46,840 nt of DNA, from assembly GCF_900116445.1 (NCBI RefSeq), contig NZ_FPBH01000049.1, forward strand, positions 1 to 46,840, read 5' to 3'. Source of the DNA: Paraburkholderia aspalathi. GTDB taxonomy: Bacteria > Pseudomonadota > Gammaproteobacteria > Burkholderiales > Burkholderiaceae. This document shows positions 33,834 through 42,401 of this stretch, piece after piece; the first letter of the stretch is position 1; every line of letters starts with the position of its first letter. The notes under the pieces are model-generated. The model was not told where the DNA came from. It worked only from the letters and a program-made list of their open reading frames with translations, and did not search any database. The position numbers were made by a program, and so were the translations under genes.

Positions 33834-35186
33834 TCATTCCCGACGCTGGTCTTCCGCGACGGCAGTCTTCGGTGCGTCGCCCAGGGCGCGATATCGCTCC
33901 GACAGCGCTTCGTATAACGCAGGGGCAAACAGCTTCGACACCTGGCTCGAGATCAGCGCAGTCGCCATCAGCGAGATGACAAGCGCATGGCCGTTGATCA
34001 TTTCGATGACGATCACGAACGCGGTAATGGGGCTCTGTGTAACGGCTGCGAGATAACCAACCATGCCAAGCGCGATCAGCATCGGGAGTTGCATCTGGCC
34101 GAATATCAGATGCAGCGCATTGCCGATTCCCGCGCCGATGGCAAGCGACGGAGCAAACAGGCCGCCTGGCGCTCCCGGCAGATAAGATCCGACCATTGAC
34201 GCCATCTTAAGCAGCGGATAGGTGACGCCGAGCTGCGTGCGTCCTTCGAGCATCGCACGCGCCTCAGCATAGCCGCTGCCGAACGTATGCCCACCCGACG
34301 CAACGCCGATCACGGCGATGATCAGGCCGCAGGCAGCGCCGAAGGCGACTGGCTGGCGGCCTCGCCAGCTCGTGATGGAAGCCGGCATCCAGCGGCGGGT
34401 ATTCAGCAGCAGCCAGCAGAACAGCCCACCTGCGACTCCCGACACCGCGCCGATCAGCAGGACCGCGACCGCGAGCAGGTCTGGAAAATGGCCACCTACG
34501 TCGATCGTGCCGAAGTAGGTGTAGTTTCCCTGTAGCCCCAATGAAACGACGCCGGCGAAAATAATGGCGGTGATGAGCACACCACTCGTGCGTTGTTCGA
34601 GGCTGCGGGTCAACTCTTCAATGGCAAAAACGACTCCAGCAAGTGGTGCATTGAAGGCTGCCGACAAGCCGGCAGCGGCCCCCGCGAGCGCGAGCCTGCG
34701 CTCGAGCTCTGTACCGCGAATGGCCCGGAATCGCTGCGGGTAAAAACGCCGCAGGTTAAACATAAGGGCCGCGCCAACGTGAATGGTTGGGCCTTCGCGG
34801 CCGATCGTGAATCCACCCAGTATTGACAGAAATGATACGAGTATCTTGCCGACCAGAATCCTGATGCTGAGAAGCCGGGGGGCAAGAGTGCCGTCGTCAT
34901 GGAGTGTCGCTATTACCTGCGGAATGCCGCTGCCTTCCGCCCCGGGGAAAAAGCGTCGGGTCAGCCAGACGCCAGCCGCGCCAATGACGGGCGTAACCGG
35001 CAACGGAAGCCACCAGTAGCGCGTCGCATACCGCAGGAAAGCGTTATACCCAATGTCGATCAGCTGTGCGTAGAGGACGGCGAGGAGGCCTGTCGCTATA
35101 GCGCCCAGCCAGAACACACCGTAGTGCAGCCATAGTCGTCGGCCACGCTGTATTGTACGTTTGTCGATAAGCCCTGAAATATGCAT
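33834..35186 (-). CDS. CLC-family chloride channel/antiporter
   Basis: An inner-membrane Cl-/H+ exchanger, about 450 aa, with the many tilted helices of CLC proteins. All anion-path motifs are present: GAEGSGIPQ (selectivity serine), GREGPTIH (gating Glu), GGLFAPSLAIGAG, and NAPLAGVVFAIEEL with the internal proton Glu. Having both glutamates predicts an antiporter. I place the start at MHISGLIDKRTIQ; an upstream frame adds 25 hydrophobic, Cys-rich residues and no better ribosome site. A MarR-family gene lies upstream on the same strand. The role may be acid or ionic stress survival, inferred from family. Confidence 0.88.
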   Translation of the reverse strand: MHISGLIDKRTIQRGRRLWLHYGVFWLGAIATGLLAVLYAQLIDIGYNAFLRYATRYWWLPLPVTPVIGAAGVWLTRRFFPGAEGSGIPQVIATLHDDGTLAPRLLSIRILVGKILVSFLSILGGFTIGREGPTIHVGAALMFNLRRFYPQRFRAIRGTELERRLALAGAAAGLSAAFNAPLAGVVFAIEELTRSLEQRTSGVLITAIIFAGVVSLGLQGNYTYFGTIDVGGHFPDLLAVAVLLIGAVSGVAGGLFCWLLLNTRRWMPASITSWRGRQPVAFGAACGLIIAVIGVASGGHTFGSGYAEARAMLEGRTQLGVTYPLLKMASMVGSYLPGAPGGLFAPSLAIGAGIGNALHLIFGQMQLPMLIALGMVGYLAAVTQSPITAFVIVIEMINGHALVISLMATALISSQVSKLFAPALYEALSERYRALGDAPKTAVAEDQRRE

Positions 35187-35293
35187 GCCGCCGCCGAAAA
35201 CTGGTAAGTATAGTAGATATAGCACAATGTGCCATATTCGAGCGCAGGCCGCACATAACATTGAGGCGAATGTCCGTCAGCGCGAATCGATCT

Positions 35294-35719
35294 TTATGGG
35301 CGCCCGGGTTTTCTGCCAAGTGTCCAGCCGAAAGACTCGATCTCGGGTTTGTGCAGCGCTGCCAGTTTCAGCAGGGATCGTTCGCCCTTCGCCGTGAGAT
35401 GGACCCGTACCTGACGCCGGTCCTCCTCTCCAGGTTTGCGAATCACGAGACCAGCGGCTTCGCAGCGCGAGACCAAGGCAGCGGTGCCGTTCGGCGCCGC
35501 CTGCAGCCGTTCGGCCAGTTCGCCCACCGTCGCCCACGATCTGCCGGGGAAACCTCTAACCTGCAGCATGAGTTGATACTGCAAAGGCGTGACCCCTGCG
35601 GCATGAGTTACCTCTTCGGAAAACCGCAGGAAGCGTCGCAGCCTGTAGCGGAACTCGGACATCGTCTCCAGATCTTCTTTACTCAGTGTTTCAGGCAAAG
35701 CACCTTTGCGCGAACTCAT
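35294..35719 (-). CDS. MarR-family transcriptional regulator
   Basis: A 141-aa winged-helix regulator. The N-terminal helix pair is FRYRLRRFLRFSEEVTHAAG. The recognition region is TPLQYQLMLQVRG ... WATVGELAERLQAAPNGTAALVSRCEAAGLVIRK, and the wing is EDRRQVRVHLTAKGERSLLKL. The dimerisation tail after residue 125 is somewhat short but within family range. The ATG has GGAG five bases upstream. It lies just upstream of the CLC antiporter gene in the same direction and probably controls it or its own promoter. Confidence 0.85.
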   Translation of the reverse strand: MSSRKGALPETLSKEDLETMSEFRYRLRRFLRFSEEVTHAAGVTPLQYQLMLQVRGFPGRSWATVGELAERLQAAPNGTAALVSRCEAAGLVIRKPGEEDRRQVRVHLTAKGERSLLKLAALHKPEIESFGWTLGRKPGRP

Positions 35720-36235
35720 TTGTTCTCCGGGCTAACAATCGGGTTTGAGATATTGAGCGCGGCACATCTGTCGCCGTGCCGACCACAGATGTGTTCAGCC
35801 AAGGCGTCAACTCAGCTGAGATGAATCGATGCTCGTTTGGGATTTTAAAGTGGGTCAGGCAAAGATGCGAACTAGTCAGACAAGCAGGCTGGTGGTTACG
35901 CTTGAGCTGGCAGGAAATGCCTGTATCTGACTGGCGAAAGCTGGCGGCCTGCTGCGCTCGGTCTGTTGCACATTCCTGTTGTACTTGTGGTCGACACGCA
36001 AGCAGAGGTCGGAGCATCATCTTCGGTTGAGCTGAGTGCCGATGGCATCCGGTATTACCTGCGTCTCCTGGTCCGCGATATACCGGACAGTCCCACATGA
36101 TGCGACATTAGACTTCAGGGCTACCATTCGCTGAATCTGAGCTGCCCTATTTGGGGTCGATGTTGCCCCTTACGACGACGAGCCCCGAAACGGCGGCGTT
36201 GTCACGGTAGCTGGTCGGGCTGGTAGCGTGATGCG
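35720..36235. other. Gene-free, relatively AT-rich interval next to the IS cluster
   Basis: No complete gene is recognised. A short plus-strand run ending SADGIRYYLRLLVRDIPDSP at about 36100 reads like the tail of a decayed protein gene, but I cannot assign a family. The segment presumably contains the promoter of the MarR gene at its left end. Confidence 0.35.
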
Positions 36236-36313
36236 ATGAAGACAACCACGCCGCTGTACCATCGCCATCGATTCCCGGGCGCCGTCATCAGTTGCGCCGT
36301 TCGCTGGTATTGA
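36236..36313 (+). pseudogene. IS6-type transposase, N-terminal fragment (left copy)
   Basis: ATG-started fragment encoding MKTTTPLYHRHRFPGAVISC then AVRWY and an immediate stop. The pattern LYHxHRFP..ISxAVRWY is the conserved N-terminus of the Burkholderia-type IS6 transposases. It breaks off exactly where the IS110-type element's terminal repeat TGATATGACTTTGCGTG begins. Confidence 0.6.
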
Positions 36314-36326
36314 TATGACTTTGCGT

Positions 36327-36573
36327 GTCAATCGCGAAATTGGTTTCCAGGTTGCATTGACGCATGAATTTCCTGAGGGCGGCGCAGCAGTAAGTCTCGA
36401 CGGTGGATCACACTGACATCCGCGGGTTGGATACCGCATTACAGAGGTCCGCCTCATGAGCCTGCCGCTAACTTCCGCCGCAAGTTGGTGATGCCCGTTG
36501 CGTAATACCATCGCGGGTTGCTCGGATGCCGGGCTGCGCCGCCTTCAGGAAACTCCTTCCGTTGTTCGGGAAA
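36327..36573 (-). ncRNA. Candidate bridge (seek) RNA region of the IS1111-type element
   Basis: A non-coding segment between the transposase stop and the right terminal repeat. IS1111-group elements are known to encode their target-guiding RNA there. It contains a long-range inverted repeat: TTTCCTGAGGGCGGCGCAGC (36369-36388) pairs with 36533-36552 at 19 of 20 positions. The RNA itself, its strand and its loops are inferred, not seen. Confidence 0.35.
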
Positions 36574-37713
36574 TCACACACAGGCCGCGGGCGGTTTGCT
36601 GCGAGGTATTGCAAGCGCCATGGCCAGTCGACTGATGTCCCAGATGAACGCCGCCAGTTCGCGGGCAATAGCCACGACCGTGATGTTGATGGGCTTGCCT
36701 CGCGCGGTCAGCCGGCGGAATCGTCGGCACAGCCGCACCTGGGCGTCCCAGGCGCGGTCGATGATGGCCTTGGGCAGACCTTCGAGACGGGCCTGGATTT
36801 CCGGACTGACGCGGGCAGGATGGCGGTAACTCCAGGCCGCTTCGACCAGCAGTCTTCGGGCGTAGCTGTTGCCGGTTTTGGTAATGCTGCCCTGGCGGCG
36901 TTTGCCTCCCGATGAATGCTCGGATGGCGTTACGCCGAGCCAGGCCATCAGCTGACGCGGGTGTTCGAAGCGGGACAGGTCGCCCACTTCTGAAATCATC
37001 CCGACGGCGGTAACGAACTGGACGCCCCGCATGGCCTGCAGGGCCAGCACTACCGGATAGAAGCGCCAGGAGATCACCGCTTCGCGTAGGGCTGTTTCGA
37101 GACGGGCGCACTGCGCAAGCCGGTCCTCGATCGTGCGCCGGTGTTCGTCAAAGGCAAGGTGCTGCCAGGCGCTGGGAAACGAACAGCGGCCCAGCCAGCG
37201 ACGGTGCGCCTCGCCCCAGTTTGCGCTACCGGTATAACGGACGCCATGCGCGAGCAGGAACGACTTCAGTCGATGCCGTGCACGTCGCAGATCCTCGCGG
37301 GCAGCCGCCCACGCGCGGGCGAGATCTCGGAATGCCTCGTCTTCAATGCCGGGCACGTACACGGCCGACAGGTCGTCGGCGCACAGCGAGCGCGCCAGCT
37401 TGATGGCATCACGCCGGTCGGTCTTTACGCGCTCGCCCGGCTTGCGCGGGATCAGTGAAGGTGCGCAGACCATGCAGTCGAAGCCCTTCTGGACGAGCTG
37501 ACGGTACAGCCCGTAACCACATGGACCTGCCTCGTACACGACGCGCACGTGCGGCGCCTTGGATTGCAGGCGTGTGCACAGGCGATCGATGTCGGCCCCG
37601 GTTGTACCGGTCTTGCCCAGCAGCTCGATCTCGCCCGCGTCGATCGCGTAGGCGACCGTGATCGAGTCCTTGTGAAGATCCAGTCCAACGTACACCGTGC
37701 TATCGTTTCGCAT
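36574..37713 (-). CDS. IS110-family transposase (DEDD/Ser recombinase)
   Basis: A 379-aa transposase. The N-terminal RuvC-like DEDD domain starts VYVGLDLHKDSITVAYAIDA (Asp12) and includes VVYEAGPCGYGLYRQLVQKG and KTDRRDAIKLARSL. The C-terminal transposase-20 domain shows MRGVQFVTAVGMISEVGDLS, then WLGVTPSEHSSGGKRRQGSI and GNSYARRLLVEAAWSYRH with the catalytic Ser. The ATG encoding MRNDSTVYVG is chosen; a longer in-frame extension covers non-conserved sequence. All domains look complete, so the element may still be active. Confidence 0.92.
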   Translation of the reverse strand: MRNDSTVYVGLDLHKDSITVAYAIDAGEIELLGKTGTTGADIDRLCTRLQSKAPHVRVVYEAGPCGYGLYRQLVQKGFDCMVCAPSLIPRKPGERVKTDRRDAIKLARSLCADDLSAVYVPGIEDEAFRDLARAWAAAREDLRRARHRLKSFLLAHGVRYTGSANWGEAHRRWLGRCSFPSAWQHLAFDEHRRTIEDRLAQCARLETALREAVISWRFYPVVLALQAMRGVQFVTAVGMISEVGDLSRFEHPRQLMAWLGVTPSEHSSGGKRRQGSITKTGNSYARRLLVEAAWSYRHPARVSPEIQARLEGLPKAIIDRAWDAQVRLCRRFRRLTARGKPINITVVAIARELAAFIWDISRLAMALAIPRSKPPAACV

Positions 37714-37841
37714 GCTGGCCTCCGTGGAGGAAATCGCCGGGGCATGGCCCAGTCCACGCCCGTGCGGCTCTGACAGCAATGCTAACCCGCGTTCAGTTTC
37801 CCCACGGCGGGCCAGCCCTTGCCTCACGCAAAGTCATATCA

Positions 37842-37934
37842 GTACCACCGCACCGCATGGCTGATGAACGTCGCCGGGAACCGGTGGCCGTGATAAAGCG
37901 ATTTAGTTTTCGTGATCGCTTCATGTTACGCAAA
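37842..37934 (-). pseudogene. IS6-type transposase, N-terminal fragment (right copy)
   Basis: Reads MKRSRK, then after a one-base frameshift KSLYHGHRFPATFISHAVRW and Y, where the IS110-type terminal repeat begins. Same family and same break point as the left fragment, but on the opposite strand. The two flanks are an imperfect inverted repeat of roughly 85 bases beyond the 17-bp perfect part. Confidence 0.55.
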
Positions 37935-38270
37935 CACCCCGCCAACGTGACAGCGCCCAATAAGCGCGTCGCGAGACGTCAGCGAGTTGACAGCATGCAC
38001 GAGTCGGACACACATAAAGAATTCTTTACTCTTTCCCCGCGTGCTACCTAGACGGTCTGGCCAGCCCCCCAATTGTTCACGAAATTTGACACTTCTAGAC
38101 TCCGCAGCATGAGTACCTTACCAGGGTACATCCCCATGTTCGCCATCACGAGTGCCGTCCGACCAGCATCCGCGTCCAAATTCGACCCGCCTCTGCCTTG
38201 AGACTCCAAGGCGGACCGTTACCTTCACATGTAGCCGCCCAGAATCCCTCCTAATTCACCGGAAGCCGCA
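37935..38270. other. Non-coding spacer between IS scar and beta-glucosidase gene
   Basis: No gene. The first ~40 bases look like the end of the IS6-type element (its minus strand reads GGCGCTGTCACGTTGGCGGG). A small hairpin GCCTTG/CAAGGC lies at 38195-38212, and a TTGACA lies at 38085 without a good -10 box. Confidence 0.4.
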
Positions 38271-41072
38271 ATGACCCACCCGAAAATCGATGTACAGGAC
38301 GATATATTTCGTATGCCTAAGTATATTAAAATATCTCGTGTAAGGAAAGTAAGCAAACTCAAGACTTCCGTGGTCGTAGCAGGTATGTTGCTGGCCTCGT
38401 CCCTTTGTGCCGCAGCCACCGACGCAACATCGCTTTCCGGCACAGGCAATCCGAAGGTCGACGCATTGCTCCAGCAGATGACGCTGGGCGAGAAGATTGC
38501 CATGATTCGCGGTATCGCAGAGCCGGCGGCAACGAACCAGGGACAGGCCGGCTATCTGCAGGGCGTGCCGCGCCTCGGCATTCCACCGCTGCGTCTCGCC
38601 GACGGCCCCCCGGGCATCCTGACCCGAACTCCCTCTCCCGCGCTGACCGCGACCATGGGCCTGGCGGCCACCTTCAGCAAAAGCGACGCTCGTAAAAATG
38701 GCGAGGTCATCGCGCAGGAAGCGAGGCGCCTCGGCATCGACGTGGTACTCGAACCGTTCGTCAATATCGACCGCGACGTGACGTTCCGGCGCGGCTACAA
38801 CACCTACGGTGAGGATCCCGTCCTCACCGGTGCGATCGGCGCCGCACAAATCAACGGGACCCAGGACCGGGGCGTAATGGCTCAGGCGAAGCACTTTGTC
38901 GGCTTCGACACCAACGCACACGACGTGACCATCGGCGCACAGGCGCTGCACGAGGTCTATCTAGCCCCGTTTGCCGACGCCATCAAGGTTGGCGTCTCGT
39001 CGATCATGTGTTCCTACAACAAGATCAATGGCGCGTTTGCATGCGGCAACAACGCGGTGCTTAACAAGGTGCTAAAGCAGGAAATGGGCTTCAAAGGCTT
39101 CGTCACCTCCGATTGGGGCGCCGTGCACGGCAACGACTACCTGAAAAACGGCCTCGACATGGAGATGCCCGGTATCGTGCCCGCGTCGAGCCCATTCGCC
39201 GGCATGATGAACTCCTACTTCGACATCGCCAGTGGAAAACAGGCCGCGATGGACCCGAAGTTCGGCGTGCTGGCAGCGCTGTTCGAAGGAAGCATCCCGG
39301 AGGAACCGAAGCACCCTCCCGTGAAGTGGGCGGCCGAGTTCCCGGCTGATCCTGATCCGCAGAACCTCTGGAACGCGATGAACGACGGCACGGCCGACGA
39401 GGCGATGATCACGCGGGCGGCGGGGCGCGTGCTGAACCAGATGGATCGGTTCGGCTACCTCGATGGCGTGCACGCCAGAGCGCGCGATAACGCGCAGAAA
39501 GCCGCGGATCTGCGAGTCAATGCTGTCATTCAGAAAACGAGCGAGGATTCCGCGGTACTGCTGCGCAACGAGAACGGCGCATTGCCGCTGAAGGGAAGCG
39601 ACCTGCAATCGCTCGCGCTGATCGGCCCGGGCGCGGGACAGGTCGTCGCGATCGGCAAGGCGGGCGAGCGTTCGGTCGGCATTTCTGCGAATCAGGTCGG
39701 CCCGCTTGACGCGATCAGGAAACTGGCGGCGAATGTGCCCGGCACGAACATCACGTATGCCGTCGACGATGACATGACGGGCTCGCCTATCCCCGCCTCC
39801 CTCCTGTCTCACAACGGCAAGCCGGGCCTCGCTCGCACGGTCGCCGACAATACTGGCACAACGATCGACCCGTCCATCGACTTCACCACCCGGGGCGGCA
39901 ATGCGTTGCCTGCAAACGGCAACGTCACCTGGAAGGGCACGCTTACGGTGCCTTCGGCAGGTTCGTACTGGCTCTACCTGCAGATACTCGGCGCACGCGG
40001 CACGTTGTTCGTCGACGGCAAGCGCGTCTCCGGCACCGGCTCAATGACAGGCGCACTGCATGGCGACACCGTGCATGCCAACCTCGACAGCCTTCTGCCG
40101 ACTACCGATGGTCTGGACAACGTGCGTTCAGCCGTTGACCTCACCGCAGGCACACATGAAATCGCTGTGTCGATATCCGGGGACACGTCCAACCAGCCTC
40201 AACAGGTCCGGCTTAACTGGGTGACACCGGAGGTACGCGAGGCCAATCACGCAGCGGCGATCGCGGCGGCGAAACAGGCAAAGACTGCCGTGGTGTTCCT
40301 CTGGAGCCGGGGCGCTCCTGCATTCGGGCTGCCGGCCGACCAGGACAAGCTCGTCGACGACGTGGCTGCCGTGAACCCAAACACGATCGTCGTGCTCAAC
40401 ACCAGCCAGCCGATCGCAATGCCGTGGCTGGACAAGACGCGCGCCGTGGTCGAGATGTGGTGGTCGGGTGACCTTGGTGGCGTGGCGACGGCGAATGTGC
40501 TGCTCGGCAAGCGCAGCCCGGCGGGCCGTCTGCCATTCACCTGGGCCAACCACCTCGAGGACTATGCCGCCACAGACCCGGCCCATCCTGAACGCTCTGG
40601 ACAGGGTGTGAACGGCAAGACCGTGTTCTCCGAAGGCGTCGATGTGGGCTATCGCTGGTTCGACAGGCAAAAGACCAAGCCCCTGTATGCATTCGGCTAC
40701 GGGCTTTCCTACACCAGTTTCAAATATTCGTCGCTCACCGTCCGCAATGTGAAGGACGGGGGAATCGATATCGGCGTCGACATCCGCAACACCGGCCCGG
40801 TGGCGGGCGATGAAGTACCGCAGGTCTATCTCGGCGCGCCGCAAGAGGCACCCGAGGGCGCCCAGTTCCCGGTCCGTGCGCTGGTGGCTTTCGATCGCAT
40901 CACCCTGAAGCCTGGCGAACACAAGCGGGTTGTGCTGCACGTTGCTCCGCGACGGCTGCAGTACTGGTCCACGAAGCAGGATGGCTGGGTGACCATGCGT
41001 GATGGACGTCAGGTGTTCGTTGGGGCTTCGTCCCGCGATCTGCGATTGAGCGCACCGCTACCGCGCGGCTGA
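38271..41072 (+). CDS. Glycoside hydrolase family 3 beta-glucosidase with PA14 domain
   Basis: An exported beta-glucosidase-type enzyme, 933 aa. A basic N-region leads to the hydrophobic TSVVVAGMLLASSLCAAATD, a Sec-type signal. The GH3 barrel has RRGYNTYGEDPVL, the substrate-binding KHFVGFDTNAHD and the nucleophile Asp281 in GFVTSDWGAVHG. The second GH3 domain has EDSAVLLRNENGALPLK. A PA14-like insertion (~residues 540-650, GTLTVPSAGSYWLYLQ ... LFVDGKRV) precedes the remainder, and a fibronectin-III-like domain (FGYGLSYTSFKYS onward) closes the protein. A porin gene follows at once, suggesting uptake and cleavage of oligosaccharides or glucosides. The GGAA box before this ATG favours it over a Met 14 codons later. 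Confidence 0.9.
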   Translation: MTHPKIDVQDDIFRMPKYIKISRVRKVSKLKTSVVVAGMLLASSLCAAATDATSLSGTGNPKVDALLQQMTLGEKIAMIRGIAEPAATNQGQAGYLQGVPRLGIPPLRLADGPPGILTRTPSPALTATMGLAATFSKSDARKNGEVIAQEARRLGIDVVLEPFVNIDRDVTFRRGYNTYGEDPVLTGAIGAAQINGTQDRGVMAQAKHFVGFDTNAHDVTIGAQALHEVYLAPFADAIKVGVSSIMCSYNKINGAFACGNNAVLNKVLKQEMGFKGFVTSDWGAVHGNDYLKNGLDMEMPGIVPASSPFAGMMNSYFDIASGKQAAMDPKFGVLAALFEGSIPEEPKHPPVKWAAEFPADPDPQNLWNAMNDGTADEAMITRAAGRVLNQMDRFGYLDGVHARARDNAQKAADLRVNAVIQKTSEDSAVLLRNENGALPLKGSDLQSLALIGPGAGQVVAIGKAGERSVGISANQVGPLDAIRKLAANVPGTNITYAVDDDMTGSPIPASLLSHNGKPGLARTVADNTGTTIDPSIDFTTRGGNALPANGNVTWKGTLTVPSAGSYWLYLQILGARGTLFVDGKRVSGTGSMTGALHGDTVHANLDSLLPTTDGLDNVRSAVDLTAGTHEIAVSISGDTSNQPQQVRLNWVTPEVREANHAAAIAAAKQAKTAVVFLWSRGAPAFGLPADQDKLVDDVAAVNPNTIVVLNTSQPIAMPWLDKTRAVVEMWWSGDLGGVATANVLLGKRSPAGRLPFTWANHLEDYAATDPAHPERSGQGVNGKTVFSEGVDVGYRWFDRQKTKPLYAFGYGLSYTSFKYSSLTVRNVKDGGIDIGVDIRNTGPVAGDEVPQVYLGAPQEAPEGAQFPVRALVAFDRITLKPGEHKRVVLHVAPRRLQYWSTKQDGWVTMRDGRQVFVGASSRDLRLSAPLPRG

Positions 41073-41101
41073 TTCGGACGATAGCTACTCAAGAGATGAC
41101 C

Positions 41102-42184
41102 ATGCGTAAAGCAAGATTCCTCGCAATACAGTGCATCACGGCCGCGGCCGGCACAATCGCCAGCATCTCCGCCCATGCACAAAGCAGCGTCCTGCTCTAT
41201 GGCCGGATCGATAGCGGCATCGAGTATATGTCAGGCATCCCGACGGCGACCGGCGGCACCACATCACGCGTGCGCGCCGAGAGCGGCAACTGGAGCGGAA
41301 GCTATTTCGCCATGATCGGCGCAGAAGACATCGGCGGCGGAACAAAGGCCACCTTCCATCTAGAAAGTGCGTTTCTTGCCAACACCGGACAGGGCTCGCC
41401 CGATGGGCTGTTCAACCGATGGGCCACCGTCGGGCTGAAGAACGATAACTACGGCGCGTTTCAGATTGGGCGCCAACTCTTTGTCGCCAACAACATCGTC
41501 AGCTTCGATCCATACCTGCTCGGGTCATGGGCATCGACCTCGCTAACGCGCGGCAGAAGCTGGATCAAGGCGAGCAACGCCGTGTCGTACCAGTCGCCGA
41601 AGATTGCGGGCATCGACGTATACGGGCAATATGCGCTGTCGAACGCGACCAACTGGAACGGCAACGGCACGACGTCCCAGGGCCGTATGGCCGGCCTGCA
41701 GGTTACGTATGCATCGGCGTGGGTGATGGTGCGGGGCATTTATGACGAAATTCGAGACCCGACGAACGGCAAGTTCGACAATATCTTCCAGTACTCGCGG
41801 GAATATTTCGTCGGCGCCAATCTGTACCTCGGTCAGTTCAAGCTGCAGGGCGCATTCCAGACCCTGCACGCAGACTCGGGCAGTACGACTACCCTTCGGC
41901 AGGAGTGGGGGGCGGTCAACTGGACTGCGCAACCCGACATTGACCTGAAGGCCGCTGTGTTCCATGTGAACGCCAACGGGGGCGGCGGCAACGCGACGAT
42001 GTACACCGTGGGCGCCGCGTACTTCCTTTCAAAACGGACGCAACTGGATGTCCAGCTGGCAAGCGTGCGAAACAGTTCGACGGCAAACTTCAGCCTCGAA
42101 GCGAACTCGCCGACTAACCCCGATAACCCAGTACCAGGGCATACGCAGTCGGGTGCTTATGTGAGCATCCAGCATTCCTTCTAA
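41102..42184 (+). CDS. Outer-membrane porin (Burkholderia type, Gram-negative porin family)
   Basis: A trimeric 16-stranded beta-barrel porin for small solutes, 360 aa. The signal peptide is MRKARFLAIQCITAAAGTIA through AHAQ. The mature start SSVLLYGRIDSGIEYMSG is the hallmark of neisserial/Burkholderia porins, with GAEDIGGGTKATFHLESAF, FNRWATVGLKNDNYGAFQIG and the terminal SIQHSF, whose last Phe is the assembly signal. The ATG used has AAGAG six bases before it; an ATG two codons earlier has none. It starts 29 bases after the GH3 gene, a probable two-gene operon for glycoside uptake and breakdown. Confidence 0.9.
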   Translation: MRKARFLAIQCITAAAGTIASISAHAQSSVLLYGRIDSGIEYMSGIPTATGGTTSRVRAESGNWSGSYFAMIGAEDIGGGTKATFHLESAFLANTGQGSPDGLFNRWATVGLKNDNYGAFQIGRQLFVANNIVSFDPYLLGSWASTSLTRGRSWIKASNAVSYQSPKIAGIDVYGQYALSNATNWNGNGTTSQGRMAGLQVTYASAWVMVRGIYDEIRDPTNGKFDNIFQYSREYFVGANLYLGQFKLQGAFQTLHADSGSTTTLRQEWGAVNWTAQPDIDLKAAVFHVNANGGGGNATMYTVGAAYFLSKRTQLDVQLASVRNSSTANFSLEANSPTNPDNPVPGHTQSGAYVSIQHSF

Positions 42185-42212
42185 TAATCTATCGGCAGAT
42201 TCTCTACTCTGA

Positions 42213-42239
42213 ATTCGCGCCGCGCGCGCCGGCGCGAAT
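42213..42239 (+). terminator. GC-rich hairpin after the porin gene
   Basis: ATTCGCGCC pairs with GGCGCGAAT across a nine-base loop, 28 bases after the porin stop codon. No T-run follows, so termination is only likely. Confidence 0.4.
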
Positions 42240-42269
42240 GCTTATGCACGCTCATACCGAAGACGCAGG

Positions 42270-42401
42270 ATGCTCGCAGAGTTGAATCGCGCGCATCCCG
42301 GCCTCGAGATATGGCTCGAGCTGATGAACCGCCGTGTTGATTTGCTCGCTGAGGGCTTTGATATTGACGTACGGATGGGTGAAGTTGTTGGTGTCCAATA
42401 A
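42270..42401 (+). pseudogene. LysR-family regulator fragment (effector-binding domain)
   Basis: Forty-three codons reading MLAELNRAHPGLEIWLELMN then RRVDLLAEGFDIDVRMGEVV. This is the conserved strand-helix-strand of the LysR substrate-binding domain (xYPxLxIEL...RxVDLxxEGFDvaIRxGxL). The helix-turn-helix part and the C-terminal half are missing. It ends where the tniA-like frame begins to match its family, so a transposon insertion or deletion probably cut this gene. Confidence 0.7.

Larger units (their letters stand above)
36310..37841 (-). mobile_element. IS110/IS1111-type insertion sequence with 17-bp terminal inverted repeats
   Basis: About 1.53 kb bounded by TGATATGACTTTGCGTG at 36310-36326 and its exact reverse complement at 37825-37841, enclosing one IS110-family transposase gene on the minus strand. 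The ~260-bp non-coding segment lies on the 3' side of the transposase, as in the IS1111 group, while only ~130 bp lie upstream. Both outer flanks are N-terminal fragments of IS6-type transposase genes in opposite orientation. Confidence 0.65.

Noticed and set aside
34929..34942. A 14-base exact match to the selC 3' end (27648-27661), which could mark the right island junction
   Set aside because: It lies inside the CLC gene where it encodes the conserved GAEGSGIP motif, and the gene is intact across it. The match ends where tRNA pairing would need to continue, so coincidence is more likely.
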